A stretch of 34,172 bases of DNA, taken from positions 1 to 34,172 of the forward strand of contig SVHO01000014.1 in assembly GCA_015055725.1 (NCBI GenBank), read 5' to 3'. Positions 15,437 through 25,130 of the stretch are shown here, in pieces (the first letter of the stretch is position 1; each line of letters begins with the position of its first letter). The notes below the pieces were generated by a model, which saw only the letters and a program-made list of their open reading frames with translations, was not told the DNA's origin and did not search any database. A program made the translations under genes and the position numbers. This stretch comes from Clostridiales bacterium. GTDB taxonomy: Bacteria; Bacillota; Clostridia; Christensenellales; Borkfalkiaceae.

Positions 15437-16687
15437 TTATTTTATAACTCCCTCGTAAAGCGGATATTTTTCAATAAGTTTTTTAACTTCAGCGCGAACG
15501 TAATCAAACGCTTGTTCCTTTTTGTTAATGATTTCAGTTATAAGCTTAGCAACCAATTCGCAATCTTCTTCCTTAAATCCACGGCTGGTGACACTTGGAG
15601 TACCAATACGAACGCCACTTGTCACAAACGGTTTTTGTTTGTCGAAAGGTATTGCATTTTTGTTAAGAGTGATGTTAACTTCGTCTAAAAGACGTTCTAA
15701 TTCCTTACCCGTGATATCTTTATCAGAAAGGTCTAAAAGCATAAGGTGGTTGTCCGTTCCGCCTGAAACGAGGTTTACACCGAGTTCTAAGAACTTTTCG
15801 CTCATAGCCTTAGCGTTCTTTAAGATTTGTTCTTGATAAGCCTTAAATTCGGGTTTTAACGCTTCGCCAAAAGCAACTGCTTTACCTGCGATAACGTGCA
15901 TTAAAGGACCGCCTTGAGTTCCTGGGAAAACAGCCTTATCAATGATTTTTGCATATTGTTCTTTACACAAAATCATACCGCCACGTGGACCGCGCAAAGT
16001 TTTATGCGTAGTAGTGGTGACGAAATCTGCATAAGGAACGGGGCTTGGATGAAGACCTGTTGCAACTAAACCTGCGATATGTGCAATATCAACCATCATA
16101 TAGCAACCGGCTTTATCACAAATTTCCCTAATTCTCTTGAAATCAAAAACTCTTGGATATGCGCTTGCACCGCACACCAAAATTTTAGGTTTAACTTCTA
16201 AAACTTGTTGTTCTAAATCGTCGTAATCAATAGTTCCCGTTTGTTCTTTAACGCCGTATCCAACTGCATTAAAATATTTACCAGAAACGGTCACGGGGCT
16301 ACCGTGAGTTAAGTGTCCACCGTGAGCGAGGCTCATACCCATAATAGTGTCGCCAGGTTGCAAAACTGCAAAATAAACAGCAAAGTTTGCGTTTGCACCG
16401 CTGTGGGGTTGAACGTTTGCGTGCTCTGCACCGAAAAGCTTTTTAGCGCGTTCAATAGCAAGCGTTTCAACTATATCAACGTATTGGCAACCGCCGTAAT
16501 ATCTATGTTCGGGGTATCCTTCAGCATACTTGTTAGTAAGCATACTGCCAACTGCAATCATAACGTTTTCAGAAACAAAGTTTTCACTTGCGATAAGTTC
16601 GATATTGTTTCTTTGTCTTGAAAGTTCTTTTTCGAGCCCCTCGTAAACTTCAGGGTCGGCAAGTTTAATAGAAGTTAAGTCAATCAT
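15437..16687 (-). CDS. glyA: Serine hydroxymethyltransferase
   Basis: 416 residues, full length. The PLP lysine is Lys229 in [24 protein letters not shown] and [10 protein letters not shown] are further family signatures. It interconverts serine and glycine while charging tetrahydrofolate with a one-carbon unit, feeding purine and thymidylate synthesis and, here, the folate-dependent TrmFO encoded upstream. AAGGAG lies eight bases before the ATG. It is separated from trxA by 34 bases without a terminator, so it most likely belongs to the same transcript. Confidence 0.97.
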   Translation of the reverse strand: MIDLTSIKLADPEVYEGLEKELSRQRNNIELIASENFVSENVMIAVGSMLTNKYAEGYPEHRYYGGCQYVDIVETLAIERAKKLFGAEHANVQPHSGANANFAVYFAVLQPGDTIMGMSLAHGGHLTHGSPVTVSGKYFNAVGYGVKEQTGTIDYDDLEQQVLEVKPKILVCGASAYPRVFDFKRIREICDKAGCYMMVDIAHIAGLVATGLHPSPVPYADFVTTTTHKTLRGPRGGMILCKEQYAKIIDKAVFPGTQGGPLMHVIAGKAVAFGEALKPEFKAYQEQILKNAKAMSEKFLELGVNLVSGGTDNHLMLLDLSDKDITGKELERLLDEVNITLNKNAIPFDKQKPFVTSGVRIGTPSVTSRGFKEEDCELVAKLITEIINKKEQAFDYVRAEVKKLIEKYPLYEGVIK

Positions 16688-16721
16688 TTTATTTTCTCCT
16701 TTGGATAAATCCTTGGTTTTT

Positions 16722-17045
16722 TTACAAATATTTAATAATCATTTGGGAAAGTTGGGCTTTAGTTGAAAGTCCAACCGTCTTTTCTTTAAATTCACCCTTT
16801 TTAAAAACTGCAAGGGTTGGAATTGAAAGCACGCCGAATTCTTTTGCAATATCGCCGTTTTGGTCAACGTCAACTTTTATTACGTTAACCTTTTCACCAA
16901 CCTCCGTTTTAAATTCGTGCAAAATGGGGGCTTGAAGTTTACAAGGTCCACACCAAGTTGCGTAAAAATCAACGAGCGTTGGAACGCTAGAAGATATAAT
17001 ATTTTCAAACTCTTCTTTGTTTAAAATTTCTATAACGTTTTCCAT
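16722..17045 (-). CDS. trxA: Thioredoxin
   Basis: 107 residues from the ATG at 17045, which has AAAGGAG at good spacing and overlaps the stop of the upstream gene (TGATG). An in-frame extension to 17081 would add 12 residues without benefit. The redox motif is Trp31-Cys32-Gly-Pro-Cys35, with the cis-proline Pro76 in SIPTLAV; length is standard. It reduces protein disulfides in the cytoplasm. Its position next to an RseC-like membrane redox protein suggests joint expression, but no thioredoxin reductase gene is in the window. Confidence 0.96.
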   Translation of the reverse strand: MENVIEILNKEEFENIISSSVPTLVDFYATWCGPCKLQAPILHEFKTEVGEKVNVIKVDVDQNGDIAKEFGVLSIPTLAVFKKGEFKEKTVGLSTKAQLSQMIIKYL

Positions 17046-17455
17046 CAATTTTTCTCCTTTATCTCCACGATAACCGAGCAATACTTTAACGAATTTTTAA
17101 GTTTTTTGTCGATAACCGCCAAAATAGTATACCACAAAACAATAAAAATTACACTTAAAATAAGCATCCAAATTTCATTTTTAATAAAAACGTAAGTAAT
17201 AACGGCAGAAAGTGCTATCAATAATAGAGGAACTAAAAAAACGAGCACCGCGCCGAAAAGTTTTGCGTCTTTTTGATTTTCAATTATAACGGTGTCACCA
17301 ACTTTCGCGTTCAAAGGGTTTTTTGCGTTAAACTCTATACTTGACGCTCCTTTTGGGAATAAGCACATACCACACTTACTGCACTCGTCACGCTTATCCA
17401 CTTTAACGGTTGCATTTTCTCCGTTAATTTGCGTTATTATCCCGCTCTCTCTCAT
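17045..17455 (-). CDS. RseC/MucC-like membrane protein (SoxR-reducing system component)
   Basis: 136 residues. The N-terminal cytoplasmic part has Cys25-X2-Cys28-X2-Cys31 (DECSKCGMC). Two membrane helices follow at about residues 67-87 and 93-113, and a basic C-terminal tail. This is the layout of RseC/MucC proteins, which in other bacteria act with Rnf-type (Rsx) complexes to keep SoxR reduced. Here the gene is not in the Rnf operon but directly upstream of trxA and three bases after hisS. A redox role is reasonable; a SoxR link is unproven, and no soxR is seen. The fourth Cys of the E. coli motif is not evident in this segment. Confidence 0.8.
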   Translation of the reverse strand: MRESGIITQINGENATVKVDKRDECSKCGMCLFPKGASSIEFNAKNPLNAKVGDTVIIENQKDAKLFGAVLVFLVPLLLIALSAVITYVFIKNEIWMLILSVIFIVLWYTILAVIDKKLKNSLKYCSVIVEIKEKN

Positions 17456-17458
17456 ACT

Positions 17459-18712
17459 TTAAGCCTTTTTAATAAAGTCACAAAAATCGGTGAATTTAAC
17501 GGTGTTTTCACTTCCGTCAATCATCTTTTTAACTTTAACTTCGCCCAAAGATAATTCGTTTGAACCGATAACTGCAACGAATTCCGCACCGATTTTATCG
17601 GCATATTTAAATTGCGATTTAATTCCCCTGCCCATATGGTCAAAGTCGGCGGAAATTCCGTTTGCCCTTAATTCGTTAACGAGTTCAAACGCCTTTTCGC
17701 TTTCTTTTTCGCCCATAGGCGCAAAATACACTTTAACTTTATTGGTGTTTTCAATTTGAACGCCCGTGTTTTCTAAAAGCAACAAAATTCTTTCGATTCC
17801 AACTGCAAAACCGATACCCGGCGTATCCGTTCCACCAAGTTGAGCAATAAGCCCGTCGTACCTACCGCCACCGCAAACCGTGCCTTGCGCACCTATATTT
17901 TCAGAGACGAATTCAAACACCGTTCTCGTGTAATAATCAAGCCCCCTAACGATATTTGGGTTAATTTTATATTCAACGCCTGCTATATCTAAATAAGTTT
18001 TAACTTTATCTAAGTGATTAGAGCAGTCGTCACAAATATAATCTATAATTTTAGGCGCACCGTCGGTTATTTTTTTACACTCGTCGTTCTTGCAGTCTAA
18101 AATTCTAAGCGGATTTTTTTCAAGCCTATCACGGCAAAGTGGACAAAGATTATCGTAATTATCTAAAAGATATTTTTTAAGAGCGTCTTCATAGTTTTTA
18201 CGGCAAACTTTGCACCCTATGCTATTTATATAAAGCGTCACACCCTTAATGCCAACTTTATCCAAAAAAGTTTTAGCTAAAAGGATAGTTTCAGCGTCTA
18301 TATCAGCAGAGTGCGAACCTAAAAACTCAACGCCGAATTGATGGAATTCACGGAGCCTTCCTGCCTGTGGGCGTTCATAGCGAAAGCATGGGGTTAAATA
18401 AAAGAATTTTGCAGGAAGCGCGCTATTGCTTAAACCGTTTTCAACGAACGCCCTTGCTATGCCTGCCGTTCCTTCGGGTTTAAGCGTTATGCTTCTGCCA
18501 CCTTTATCGAGAAATGTATACATCTCTTTATTTACGATATCAGTCGTTTCACCAACACCGCGTAAAAACACTTCGGTGTGTTCAAAGGTTGGCGTTCTTA
18601 TTTCAGACGCGCCGAAAAGTTTAGCCGTTTCTCTTGCTTTTTGTTCAACGAATTGCCATTTAAAACTATCTTGTGGCAAAATATCTTTTGTGCCTTTTGG
18701 TACGTTAATCAT
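17459..18712 (-). CDS. hisS: Histidine--tRNA ligase
   Basis: 417 residues, a class IIa synthetase of standard length. Motif 2 appears in RYERPQAGRLREFHQFGVEFLG, the histidine-specific loop in VRGLDYYTRTVFEF, and motif 3 in TPGIGFAVGIERILLLL. The C-terminal anticodon-binding domain (about residues 325-417) is complete. Cysteines in CKVCRKN, CPLCRDRL and CDDCSNH form a zinc-like insertion in the middle of the protein, common in Firmicutes HisRS. It begins 11 bases after hslU with AAAGGA upstream. There is no T-box leader, as expected for a gene inside an operon. Confidence 0.96.
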   Translation of the reverse strand: MINVPKGTKDILPQDSFKWQFVEQKARETAKLFGASEIRTPTFEHTEVFLRGVGETTDIVNKEMYTFLDKGGRSITLKPEGTAGIARAFVENGLSNSALPAKFFYLTPCFRYERPQAGRLREFHQFGVEFLGSHSADIDAETILLAKTFLDKVGIKGVTLYINSIGCKVCRKNYEDALKKYLLDNYDNLCPLCRDRLEKNPLRILDCKNDECKKITDGAPKIIDYICDDCSNHLDKVKTYLDIAGVEYKINPNIVRGLDYYTRTVFEFVSENIGAQGTVCGGGRYDGLIAQLGGTDTPGIGFAVGIERILLLLENTGVQIENTNKVKVYFAPMGEKESEKAFELVNELRANGISADFDHMGRGIKSQFKYADKIGAEFVAVIGSNELSLGEVKVKKMIDGSENTVKFTDFCDFIKKA

Positions 18713-18723
18713 TTTTTATGTCC

Positions 18724-20031
18724 TTAAAGAATATATTTTTTCAAATCTTTTGCTTTCGTGTCTCCGCCAAGTTTACTTATAACGTAAGCGCGGTCTATAA
18801 CCACTTCTTTTTGAGTTTCACCAGAAGCCTCAAACGAAATTTCTTCAATCAAGTTTTCCATTACCGTATGAAGTCTTCTTGCGCCGATATCTTCACGCGT
18901 GGTGTTCATATCTTCAGCAATACTAGCAATCTCGCTAATTGCGTCATCAGTAAATTTCAAATCAACCCCGTCAACTTTTAAGAGCGTTGCATATTGCAAC
19001 GTTAGCGCGTTTCTCGGTGTGGTTAAAATGTCTATAAAATCTTGTTTCGTAAGACTATTTAGTTCAACTAAAATAGGAAACCTACCTTGAAGTTCAGGTA
19101 TTAAATCCGAAACTTTTGAAACGTGGAAAGCACCCGCTGCAATAAATAAAATGTAATCGGTTTTAATCGAACCGTATTTAGTCATAACGGTTGAGCCTTC
19201 AACTATAGGCAAAATATCCCTTTGAACGCCTTCACGCGAAACGTCTTGCCCGCCACTCTTGTTGCCTTTGCCGGCAATCTTATCAATTTCATCAATAAAT
19301 ATAATGCCTTCGTTTTCAGCACGGCGAATTGCTTCTTCATTAACTGAATCGTTATCGATTAACTTATCCGCTTCTTCTTGAAGCAAAATTTTTCTCGCTT
19401 CTTTAACGGATAATTTTCTCTTTTTTCTCTTTTTAGGCATTATATCGCCGAAAATACTTCCGATTGAAATTTCCGCGCCACCCGGAACGAGTTCCATTGG
19501 CTTAGGATTATCTGCGATATCAACTTCGATAACTTCGTTATCGTAATAACCTTTCTTCAATCCTTCGGCAATATTCTTTTCAAAAATATCTTGTGGTGTT
19601 TCGCCCTTATCAAGCCTTCTAACTTCGGCAATAATTTTAACGAGTTTTGCATCAACCACACTACCTGCCTTTTCAGTCACTTTATTAAAGCGTTCTTCTT
19701 TAACAAGTCTAACTGCACATTCAACCAAGTCGCGAATCATTGACTCAACGTCTCTACCAACGTATCCAACTTCGGTATATTTGGTTGCTTCAACTTTAAC
19801 GAAAGGTGCGCCCACAAGTTTTGCAAGCCTTCTTGCGATTTCGGTTTTACCAACACCCGTCGGCCCTTTCATAATGATATTCTTTGGCGTTATCTCTTCC
19901 ATTTCGGTTGGAGTAAGCCTGCTTCTTCTATACCTATTGCGAAGTGCGATTGCAACTGCTTTTTTCGCACCTTTTTGCCCTATAATATACTTATCGAGTT
20001 CCGTGACTATTTGTTTTGGACTTAAATTCAT
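18724..20031 (-). CDS. hslU: HslU, ATPase subunit of the HslUV protease
   Basis: 435 residues. An AAA+ protein with Walker A GPTGVGKT at residues 56-63, Walker [12 protein letters not shown] near 247-257, and the HslU start [17 protein letters not shown]. The C-terminus ends KDLKKYIL, the docking tail for HslV. It unfolds substrates and feeds them to HslV. It follows hslV by 13 bases with AAGGGGTG as ribosome site. The classical Firmicutes order continues to codY; here hisS follows instead, and neither xerC nor codY is present. Confidence 0.97.
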   Translation of the reverse strand: MNLSPKQIVTELDKYIIGQKGAKKAVAIALRNRYRRSRLTPTEMEEITPKNIIMKGPTGVGKTEIARRLAKLVGAPFVKVEATKYTEVGYVGRDVESMIRDLVECAVRLVKEERFNKVTEKAGSVVDAKLVKIIAEVRRLDKGETPQDIFEKNIAEGLKKGYYDNEVIEVDIADNPKPMELVPGGAEISIGSIFGDIMPKKRKKRKLSVKEARKILLQEEADKLIDNDSVNEEAIRRAENEGIIFIDEIDKIAGKGNKSGGQDVSREGVQRDILPIVEGSTVMTKYGSIKTDYILFIAAGAFHVSKVSDLIPELQGRFPILVELNSLTKQDFIDILTTPRNALTLQYATLLKVDGVDLKFTDDAISEIASIAEDMNTTREDIGARRLHTVMENLIEEISFEASGETQKEVVIDRAYVISKLGGDTKAKDLKKYIL

Positions 20032-20044
20032 AGTTTAGCACCCC

Positions 20045-20578
20045 TTATAAAGTTTCACAAGTAATATTATCGTTAGTGAACACACAAATTTCACTTGCTA
20101 TTTTAAGCGCTTTTTTAGCGATTTCTTGCGCGGAATAATCGGTTTCTTGTCTAAGTGCGCGTGCGGCAGCCAAAGCGTAATTTCCACCGCTACCTATTGC
20201 ACAAACACCGCCGTCCGGTTCAATAACTTCACCCGTGCCAGAGATAATAAGTAAAGTGTCTTTATCGGCGGTAATCATCATTGCTTCTAACTTTCTCGCC
20301 TTATCACTTCTCCAAAGTTCAGCAAGTTCAACAGCGCTTCTCATAAGATTGCCCGAATATTTATTTAGCATTTCTTCAAAGCGTTCTGTTAGAGAAAAGG
20401 CGTCTGAAACAGAGCCTGCAAACCCTAAAATAACCTTTCCGTTGTATATTCTTCTAACTTTAACTGCGTTGTTTTTAAATATTACCGATTCACTCATAGT
20501 CACTTGACCGTCACCGGCAATAGCAGTTTGCCCGTCTTTTTTAACGGCGCAAATAGTTGTACCCCTAAATTCAATCAT
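20045..20578 (-). CDS. hslV: HslV, peptidase subunit of the HslUV protease
   Basis: 177 residues from the ATG at 20578, with AGGAG seven to eight bases upstream; the TTG six bases earlier is rejected. The proteasome-type motif [21 protein letters not shown] shows the catalytic Thr7, which becomes the N-terminus after removal of a six-residue leader (MIEFRG). A short leader of this kind is known in Bacillus HslV/CodW, whereas E. coli HslV loses only Met. [14 protein letters not shown] is the sodium-binding C-terminal region. The start lies eight bases inside trmFO, which implies coupled translation. Confidence 0.96.
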   Translation of the reverse strand: MIEFRGTTICAVKKDGQTAIAGDGQVTMSESVIFKNNAVKVRRIYNGKVILGFAGSVSDAFSLTERFEEMLNKYSGNLMRSAVELAELWRSDKARKLEAMMITADKDTLLIISGTGEVIEPDGGVCAIGSGGNYALAAARALRQETDYSAQEIAKKALKIASEICVFTNDNITCETL

Positions 20579-21881
20579 TTTCAATCTCCTTTATAAAATC
20601 TTTGACTGCAAGCAAACTTCTCTCTGCCAGTTCACGCTTTTTTAGTGCCTTATCTTTCACCACCTTGTTTAAGGGTGGAAGTATGCCAAAGTTTGAGTTC
20701 ATAGGCTGAAAGTCTTTATTTTCAGTCGTGATATATTTGCTTAACGCGCCGAGAACCGTGGTGTCGGGAATAAGCACGTTCTTTTTACCTTTAATTTTTC
20801 TTTCTAAATAAATTGCGGTCATAAGTCCGCTACCCGCACTTTCAACGTATCCTTCAACGCCCGTAATTTGCCCTGCAAAAAAGATTTTTTCGCTATCTTT
20901 AAGCGAATAATCTTTTCTCAAAACTTTGGGTGAATTTATGAACGTGTTGCGGTGCATAACACCGTATCTAAAAAATTCTGCTTTTTTTAGCGCGGGGATA
21001 ATTGAAAACACCCTTTTTTGCTCACCCCACGTCAAGTTGGTTTGGAAGCCAACCATATTATACATAGTTCCGTCGGCGTCTTCTTTTCTAAGTTGCAAGC
21101 AAGCATAAGCCCATCTACCCGTCTTTGGGTCGGTTAGTCCAACGGGTTTTAACGGACCGAAACGCAAAGTGTCACGCCCACGCCTTGCCATAATTTCAAC
21201 GGGCATGCACCCTTCAAACACGGCTGTGTTTTCAAAATCGTGAAGTTTTGCAGTTTCCGCACTAATTAGCGCGTCCATAAACTGCTCGTATTCTTCCTTA
21301 TTCATAGGACAGTTGATATGGTCGCCGTTGCCTTTATCGTATCTATCGCCAAAAAAAGCGTTTTCCATATCAATGCTTTCAAAGTCAATAATAGGTGCAG
21401 ATGCGTCGTAAAAATGCAAATCGCCACAAGCATATTGCTTAATCTTTTCAGATAACTTTTGCGTTGTTAAAGGGCCTGTTGCAATAACCGTATATTCATT
21501 AAGGTTAACGTCTTCAACGTCTTCACAAATAAACTCAACGTTTTCTTGTTCGCGAAGTTTTTGCGTCACGTAATCAGCAAACTTTTCTCTATCAACGGCA
21601 AGCGCGTTGCCCGCAGGAACGGAAGTTTTATCCCCCGCTTCAATGATTAACGAACCTAAAAGGCGCATTTCTTCTTTTAAAAGACCACAAGCGTTGCCGT
21701 AAACGTCATTACTCTTTAAAGAATTTGAACAGACGAGTTCTGCAAATTTTTCGCTTTGATGCGCGGGTGTAAAACTTTTAGGTTTGATATCATAAAGTTT
21801 TACTTTTATTCCTTTTTTGGCTAGGTAGTATGCCGTTTCTGCCCCAGCAAGCCCACCGCCTATAACTTTAACAGTACACAT
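20571..21881 (-). CDS. trmFO: Folate-dependent tRNA (uracil-54-C5)-methyltransferase TrmFO
   Basis: 436 residues, the usual length. The FAD-binding loop [10 protein letters not shown] is at residues 7-15. The conserved cysteines are Cys49 in [10 protein letters not shown] and another near residue 224 in [14 protein letters not shown]; family work links these to catalysis. It methylates U54 of tRNA with methylenetetrahydrofolate, supplied by GlyA of the same block. The ATG overlaps the topA stop codon by one base. The topA-trmFO-hslV-hslU order matches Bacillus except for the missing xerC. Confidence 0.97.
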   Translation of the reverse strand: MCTVKVIGGGLAGAETAYYLAKKGIKVKLYDIKPKSFTPAHQSEKFAELVCSNSLKSNDVYGNACGLLKEEMRLLGSLIIEAGDKTSVPAGNALAVDREKFADYVTQKLREQENVEFICEDVEDVNLNEYTVIATGPLTTQKLSEKIKQYACGDLHFYDASAPIIDFESIDMENAFFGDRYDKGNGDHINCPMNKEEYEQFMDALISAETAKLHDFENTAVFEGCMPVEIMARRGRDTLRFGPLKPVGLTDPKTGRWAYACLQLRKEDADGTMYNMVGFQTNLTWGEQKRVFSIIPALKKAEFFRYGVMHRNTFINSPKVLRKDYSLKDSEKIFFAGQITGVEGYVESAGSGLMTAIYLERKIKGKKNVLIPDTTVLGALSKYITTENKDFQPMNSNFGILPPLNKVVKDKALKKRELAERSLLAVKDFIKEIEND

Positions 21882-24034
21882 TATTTCGTATAATCACATT
21901 TTTTTGAAGAGCATTTAACTTTGCCTTCAACTTCAATTAAAAAGCCGTCACACTTAGGGCATTTTTCACCCGTTGGCATATCCCAACTCATAAACTTGCA
22001 AGTGGGATAACCAGAACAACCGTAAAAAACTTTACCGCCACGGCTAGTCATCTTTTTAGTTGGTCTACCACAATCGGGACACTTACCAACGCTTTCAGTT
22101 AAACTAATTGTGTTTTTACAATGCGGATAATTTGAACACGCCAAGAACTTTCCAAACTTACCTTCTCTTTCAACCATTATTCCACCGCACTTAGAGCAAA
22201 TTTTATCGGTTGGAATTGCAACTTTTTCGTTAACCGCCTTTATGTTTTGACAGGTTGGGTAATTAGAACAAGCGTAATAATTGCCGTATTTACCGCTGTT
22301 TATAATCATTGGCGCACCGCATTTTTCGCAAATAACTTCGGTTATTTTTGCGTTTTTAACCTGTTTGTCAAACGGCGCGTAAAAATCAGCGATAAGTTTT
22401 TTCCAATCTCTTCCGCCCTCTCCGATATCGTCAAGCGCAGTTTCCATTCTTGCGGTAAATGTTATATCCATTATATTTGCAAAATATTTAACCAAGAAAT
22501 CAATTAGTTCATAACTTATAGGATTTGGCACTAAATATTTTTTCTCTTTAGAAACGTATTCACGCTTTTTATCCGAAAGTTTTGCCATTATGGTTGCATA
22601 AGTTGAAGGTCTACCTATCCCTTTATCTTCCATACTCTTAATAAGCGTTGCTTCGGTATAGCGAACGGGTGGCTTTGTAAACTTTTGTTCTTTGGTTAAA
22701 CCCTTAAACTCTAAACTCTCTCCGTCAGATAAAGCGGGCAATAAAGCGTTTCCACTTTCCTCGTCTTCTTCTTTCTTGGTATCGTCGTAAACGACGGTAT
22801 AACCCTTAAATATAAGCGTTTTTCCACTCGTCTTTAAGGTGTAATCACTTGCGCTAACGTCGACCGAAACGCTGTCGTATTTAGCTTCTGCCATTTGCGA
22901 CGCGATAAAGCGGTCGTAAATAAGTTTATATAACTTAAATTGATTTTTATCTAAAATATCTTTAACGCTTTCAGGCGTACGGCGAACGTCAATCGGGCGG
23001 ATTGCTTCGTGCGCGTCTTGCGCGTCTTTCTTTGAACGATACACGTTGGGTTTTGATGGCAAATATTCTTCGCCGTAATTTTCACGTATATATGATAACG
23101 CACTATTTTGTGCTTGCGCCGAAATTCTAACAGAGTCCGTTCTCATATAAGTGATAAGCGCAAGGTGTCCACGTGGTGTTTCAACACCTTCGTAAAGGCG
23201 TTGAGCCACTTGCATAACCTGTGGCGCAGATAAATTAAGCCTAATAGAGCCGTCTTGTTGCAAGGTGCTCGTTATATAAGGTGCGGGCGCGTGCGATTTC
23301 ATAACCGCGCGTTTAACCCCTTTTACCGTAAAGTTTGAATTTTTAAGTTGGTTTTCAACTGCATTTGCTTCTTCCGCACTTGCAGGTTTATATTTTTTGC
23401 CCTTCTTTTCAACGAGCAAAACTTTAAACGCGCTTTTATCTTGCGGTTTAACGCTTGCTTTTAAGTTCCAATATTCTTGCGGTTTAAACGCCTGAATTTC
23501 ACGTTCACGGTCAACGACCATTTTAAGCGCGACGGACTGAACCCTTCCTGCCGATAAGTTTTCGTTTAGTCTTGAACTTGCCGTTGGCGATATGCTATAA
23601 CCAACTATTCTATCAAGCACACGGCGTGCTTGTTGCGCGTCGACTAAATTCTTATCGATTTTTCTTGGGTTTGCAAGCGCGTTCTTAACTGCGTTTTCAG
23701 AAATTTCGTTAAACTCTATTCTATTTTCTTGGTTTTGGTCAAGCCCTAAAACTTCTGCCAAGTGCCAAGAAATCGCTTCCCCTTCTCTATCCGGGTCGGT
23801 TGCAAGATAAACTTTATCTGCTTTTTTTGCTAAACTTTCTAATCTTTTAATATCTTGTTTTTTTTCTGGGGCAATAACGTAATGCGGTTCAAAGTTGTTA
23901 GCAATGCTAACGCCCATATAATTTACGGGCAAGTCTCTAACGTGCCCTTTTGACGCATCAACCTTAAAATCGCCCTTTAGGAATTTTTCAATTGTTTTTG
24001 CTTTGTGTGGTGATTCAACAATGATGAGTTGCAT
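21881..24034 (-). CDS. topA: DNA topoisomerase I
   Basis: 717 residues, a type IA topoisomerase. The Toprim residues are Glu7 (VESPHKAKTIE) and Asp80-X-Asp82-X-Glu84 (DPDREGEA). The active tyrosine is Tyr296 in ITYMRTDSVRIS. Four C-terminal Cys4 zinc ribbons follow (starting CEKCGAPM, CSKCGGIM, CPDCGRPT and CPKCDGFL). It relaxes negative supercoils by single-strand passage. GGAGG precedes the ATG, which lies directly after the dprA stop codon. All motifs of the family are intact, and the zinc ribbon region is as in Firmicutes TopA. Confidence 0.98.
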   Translation of the reverse strand: MQLIIVESPHKAKTIEKFLKGDFKVDASKGHVRDLPVNYMGVSIANNFEPHYVIAPEKKQDIKRLESLAKKADKVYLATDPDREGEAISWHLAEVLGLDQNQENRIEFNEISENAVKNALANPRKIDKNLVDAQQARRVLDRIVGYSISPTASSRLNENLSAGRVQSVALKMVVDREREIQAFKPQEYWNLKASVKPQDKSAFKVLLVEKKGKKYKPASAEEANAVENQLKNSNFTVKGVKRAVMKSHAPAPYITSTLQQDGSIRLNLSAPQVMQVAQRLYEGVETPRGHLALITYMRTDSVRISAQAQNSALSYIRENYGEEYLPSKPNVYRSKKDAQDAHEAIRPIDVRRTPESVKDILDKNQFKLYKLIYDRFIASQMAEAKYDSVSVDVSASDYTLKTSGKTLIFKGYTVVYDDTKKEEDEESGNALLPALSDGESLEFKGLTKEQKFTKPPVRYTEATLIKSMEDKGIGRPSTYATIMAKLSDKKREYVSKEKKYLVPNPISYELIDFLVKYFANIMDITFTARMETALDDIGEGGRDWKKLIADFYAPFDKQVKNAKITEVICEKCGAPMIINSGKYGNYYACSNYPTCQNIKAVNEKVAIPTDKICSKCGGIMVEREGKFGKFLACSNYPHCKNTISLTESVGKCPDCGRPTKKMTSRGGKVFYGCSGYPTCKFMSWDMPTGEKCPKCDGFLIEVEGKVKCSSKKCDYTK

Positions 24035-25129
24035 TTATTCCTCCAAATCGTTGCGGATAAGTCCGAAAACGTTTCCGCTTTTTGAAATTATACCCTTAAT
24101 CTCAAGTATAGACAAGATAGGGGTTATTTCAAACACTTGCTTATTAAGCAAAGTGCAAATTTTTTCTACGTGAAGTTGCCCGTCTTTTAAAGCCCTTATA
24201 ATTTCACGTTCACTATCAGTTAATTGAACTTGTTTTTTTGGCGCGCTTTTGCCGTAAAAATCAATAATGTCTTTCGGCGTATCGGTGAGCATTGCGCCAC
24301 GTTTTATAAGGTCGTTGCAACCAGCCCCTGATAAAACGCCAACCCCGTAAGGCACGGCAAACAAATCTTTGCCGTATTCTTCAGCGTATTCAGCAGTATA
24401 AAGCGTTCCACTCTTTATCGCACCGCTAACTATAAGAACACCTTTTGATAACCCTGCGATAATTCTGTTTCTAACGGGAAAATGAAAGGGTTTTGGAATA
24501 GTCTCTGGTGGGTATTCACTCAAAACTAAACCGTTTTTTGCCACCTTATCAATAAGTTCACAATGTGCTTTTGGATATACGTGGTTTAAGCCACCCGCTA
24601 TAACCGAAATTGCTTTCGCTTTAACCGAAAGCGCGGTGGATAAAACTTTTGCGTCAACTCCTTCTGCTATCCCCGTGACAGGCACAAAGCCAACTTCAAC
24701 GAGTTCTTTAACGTATCTTTCGCATAGCGATAACGCAGACGGCAAACTTTTTCTACTTCCAACGATTGCAAATAGTTCACTATTTAATAAACTTATATCC
24801 CCTTTGTAATATAAGACTAAGGGCGGGCAATCGGTTTTTAGCAAACTTTTAGGATAATCTTTTGAAAACACCGTGGTCACGCTAACTCCGTTTTTAGTTA
24901 AATTATCAAAAAGGTAATCAACGTAAACGTCTTTTGCGGACTCTAAAATGGTGTTATATTCGTTTTCTCCAAGGTTAGTTAAAAGATAGTCTTTTGCATT
25001 TTTTATAAGTTCACTAACCGTGTAATCACGTTCAACTAAATCACATAAATTTCGTTTGTGTTTATATTCAAGACCTAAAAAACTATCTAGATAAACTAAA
25101 CAAATTTCTCTTTGGCTATAATTTTTCAT
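24035..25129 (-). CDS. dprA: DNA-processing protein DprA
   Basis: 364 residues. The Rossmann-like core shows AIVGSRKSLPSAL, VTGIAEGVDAKVLSTAL, IAGGLNHVYPKAH and FPVRNRIIAGLSKGVLIVSGAIKSGTLYTAEYA, the full set of DprA signature segments. An N-terminal helix-hairpin region (residues 1-90) and a C-terminal winged-helix domain (about 305-364) complete the three-domain layout. DprA loads RecA onto incoming single-stranded DNA during transformation. It follows yifB (a ComM relative) by one base and precedes topA, so the locus groups DNA-uptake and topology functions. No other competence genes are in this window. Confidence 0.95.
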   Translation of the reverse strand: MKNYSQREICLVYLDSFLGLEYKHKRNLCDLVERDYTVSELIKNAKDYLLTNLGENEYNTILESAKDVYVDYLFDNLTKNGVSVTTVFSKDYPKSLLKTDCPPLVLYYKGDISLLNSELFAIVGSRKSLPSALSLCERYVKELVEVGFVPVTGIAEGVDAKVLSTALSVKAKAISVIAGGLNHVYPKAHCELIDKVAKNGLVLSEYPPETIPKPFHFPVRNRIIAGLSKGVLIVSGAIKSGTLYTAEYAEEYGKDLFAVPYGVGVLSGAGCNDLIKRGAMLTDTPKDIIDFYGKSAPKKQVQLTDSEREIIRALKDGQLHVEKICTLLNKQVFEITPILSILEIKGIISKSGNVFGLIRNDLEE

Positions 25130-25130
25130 T

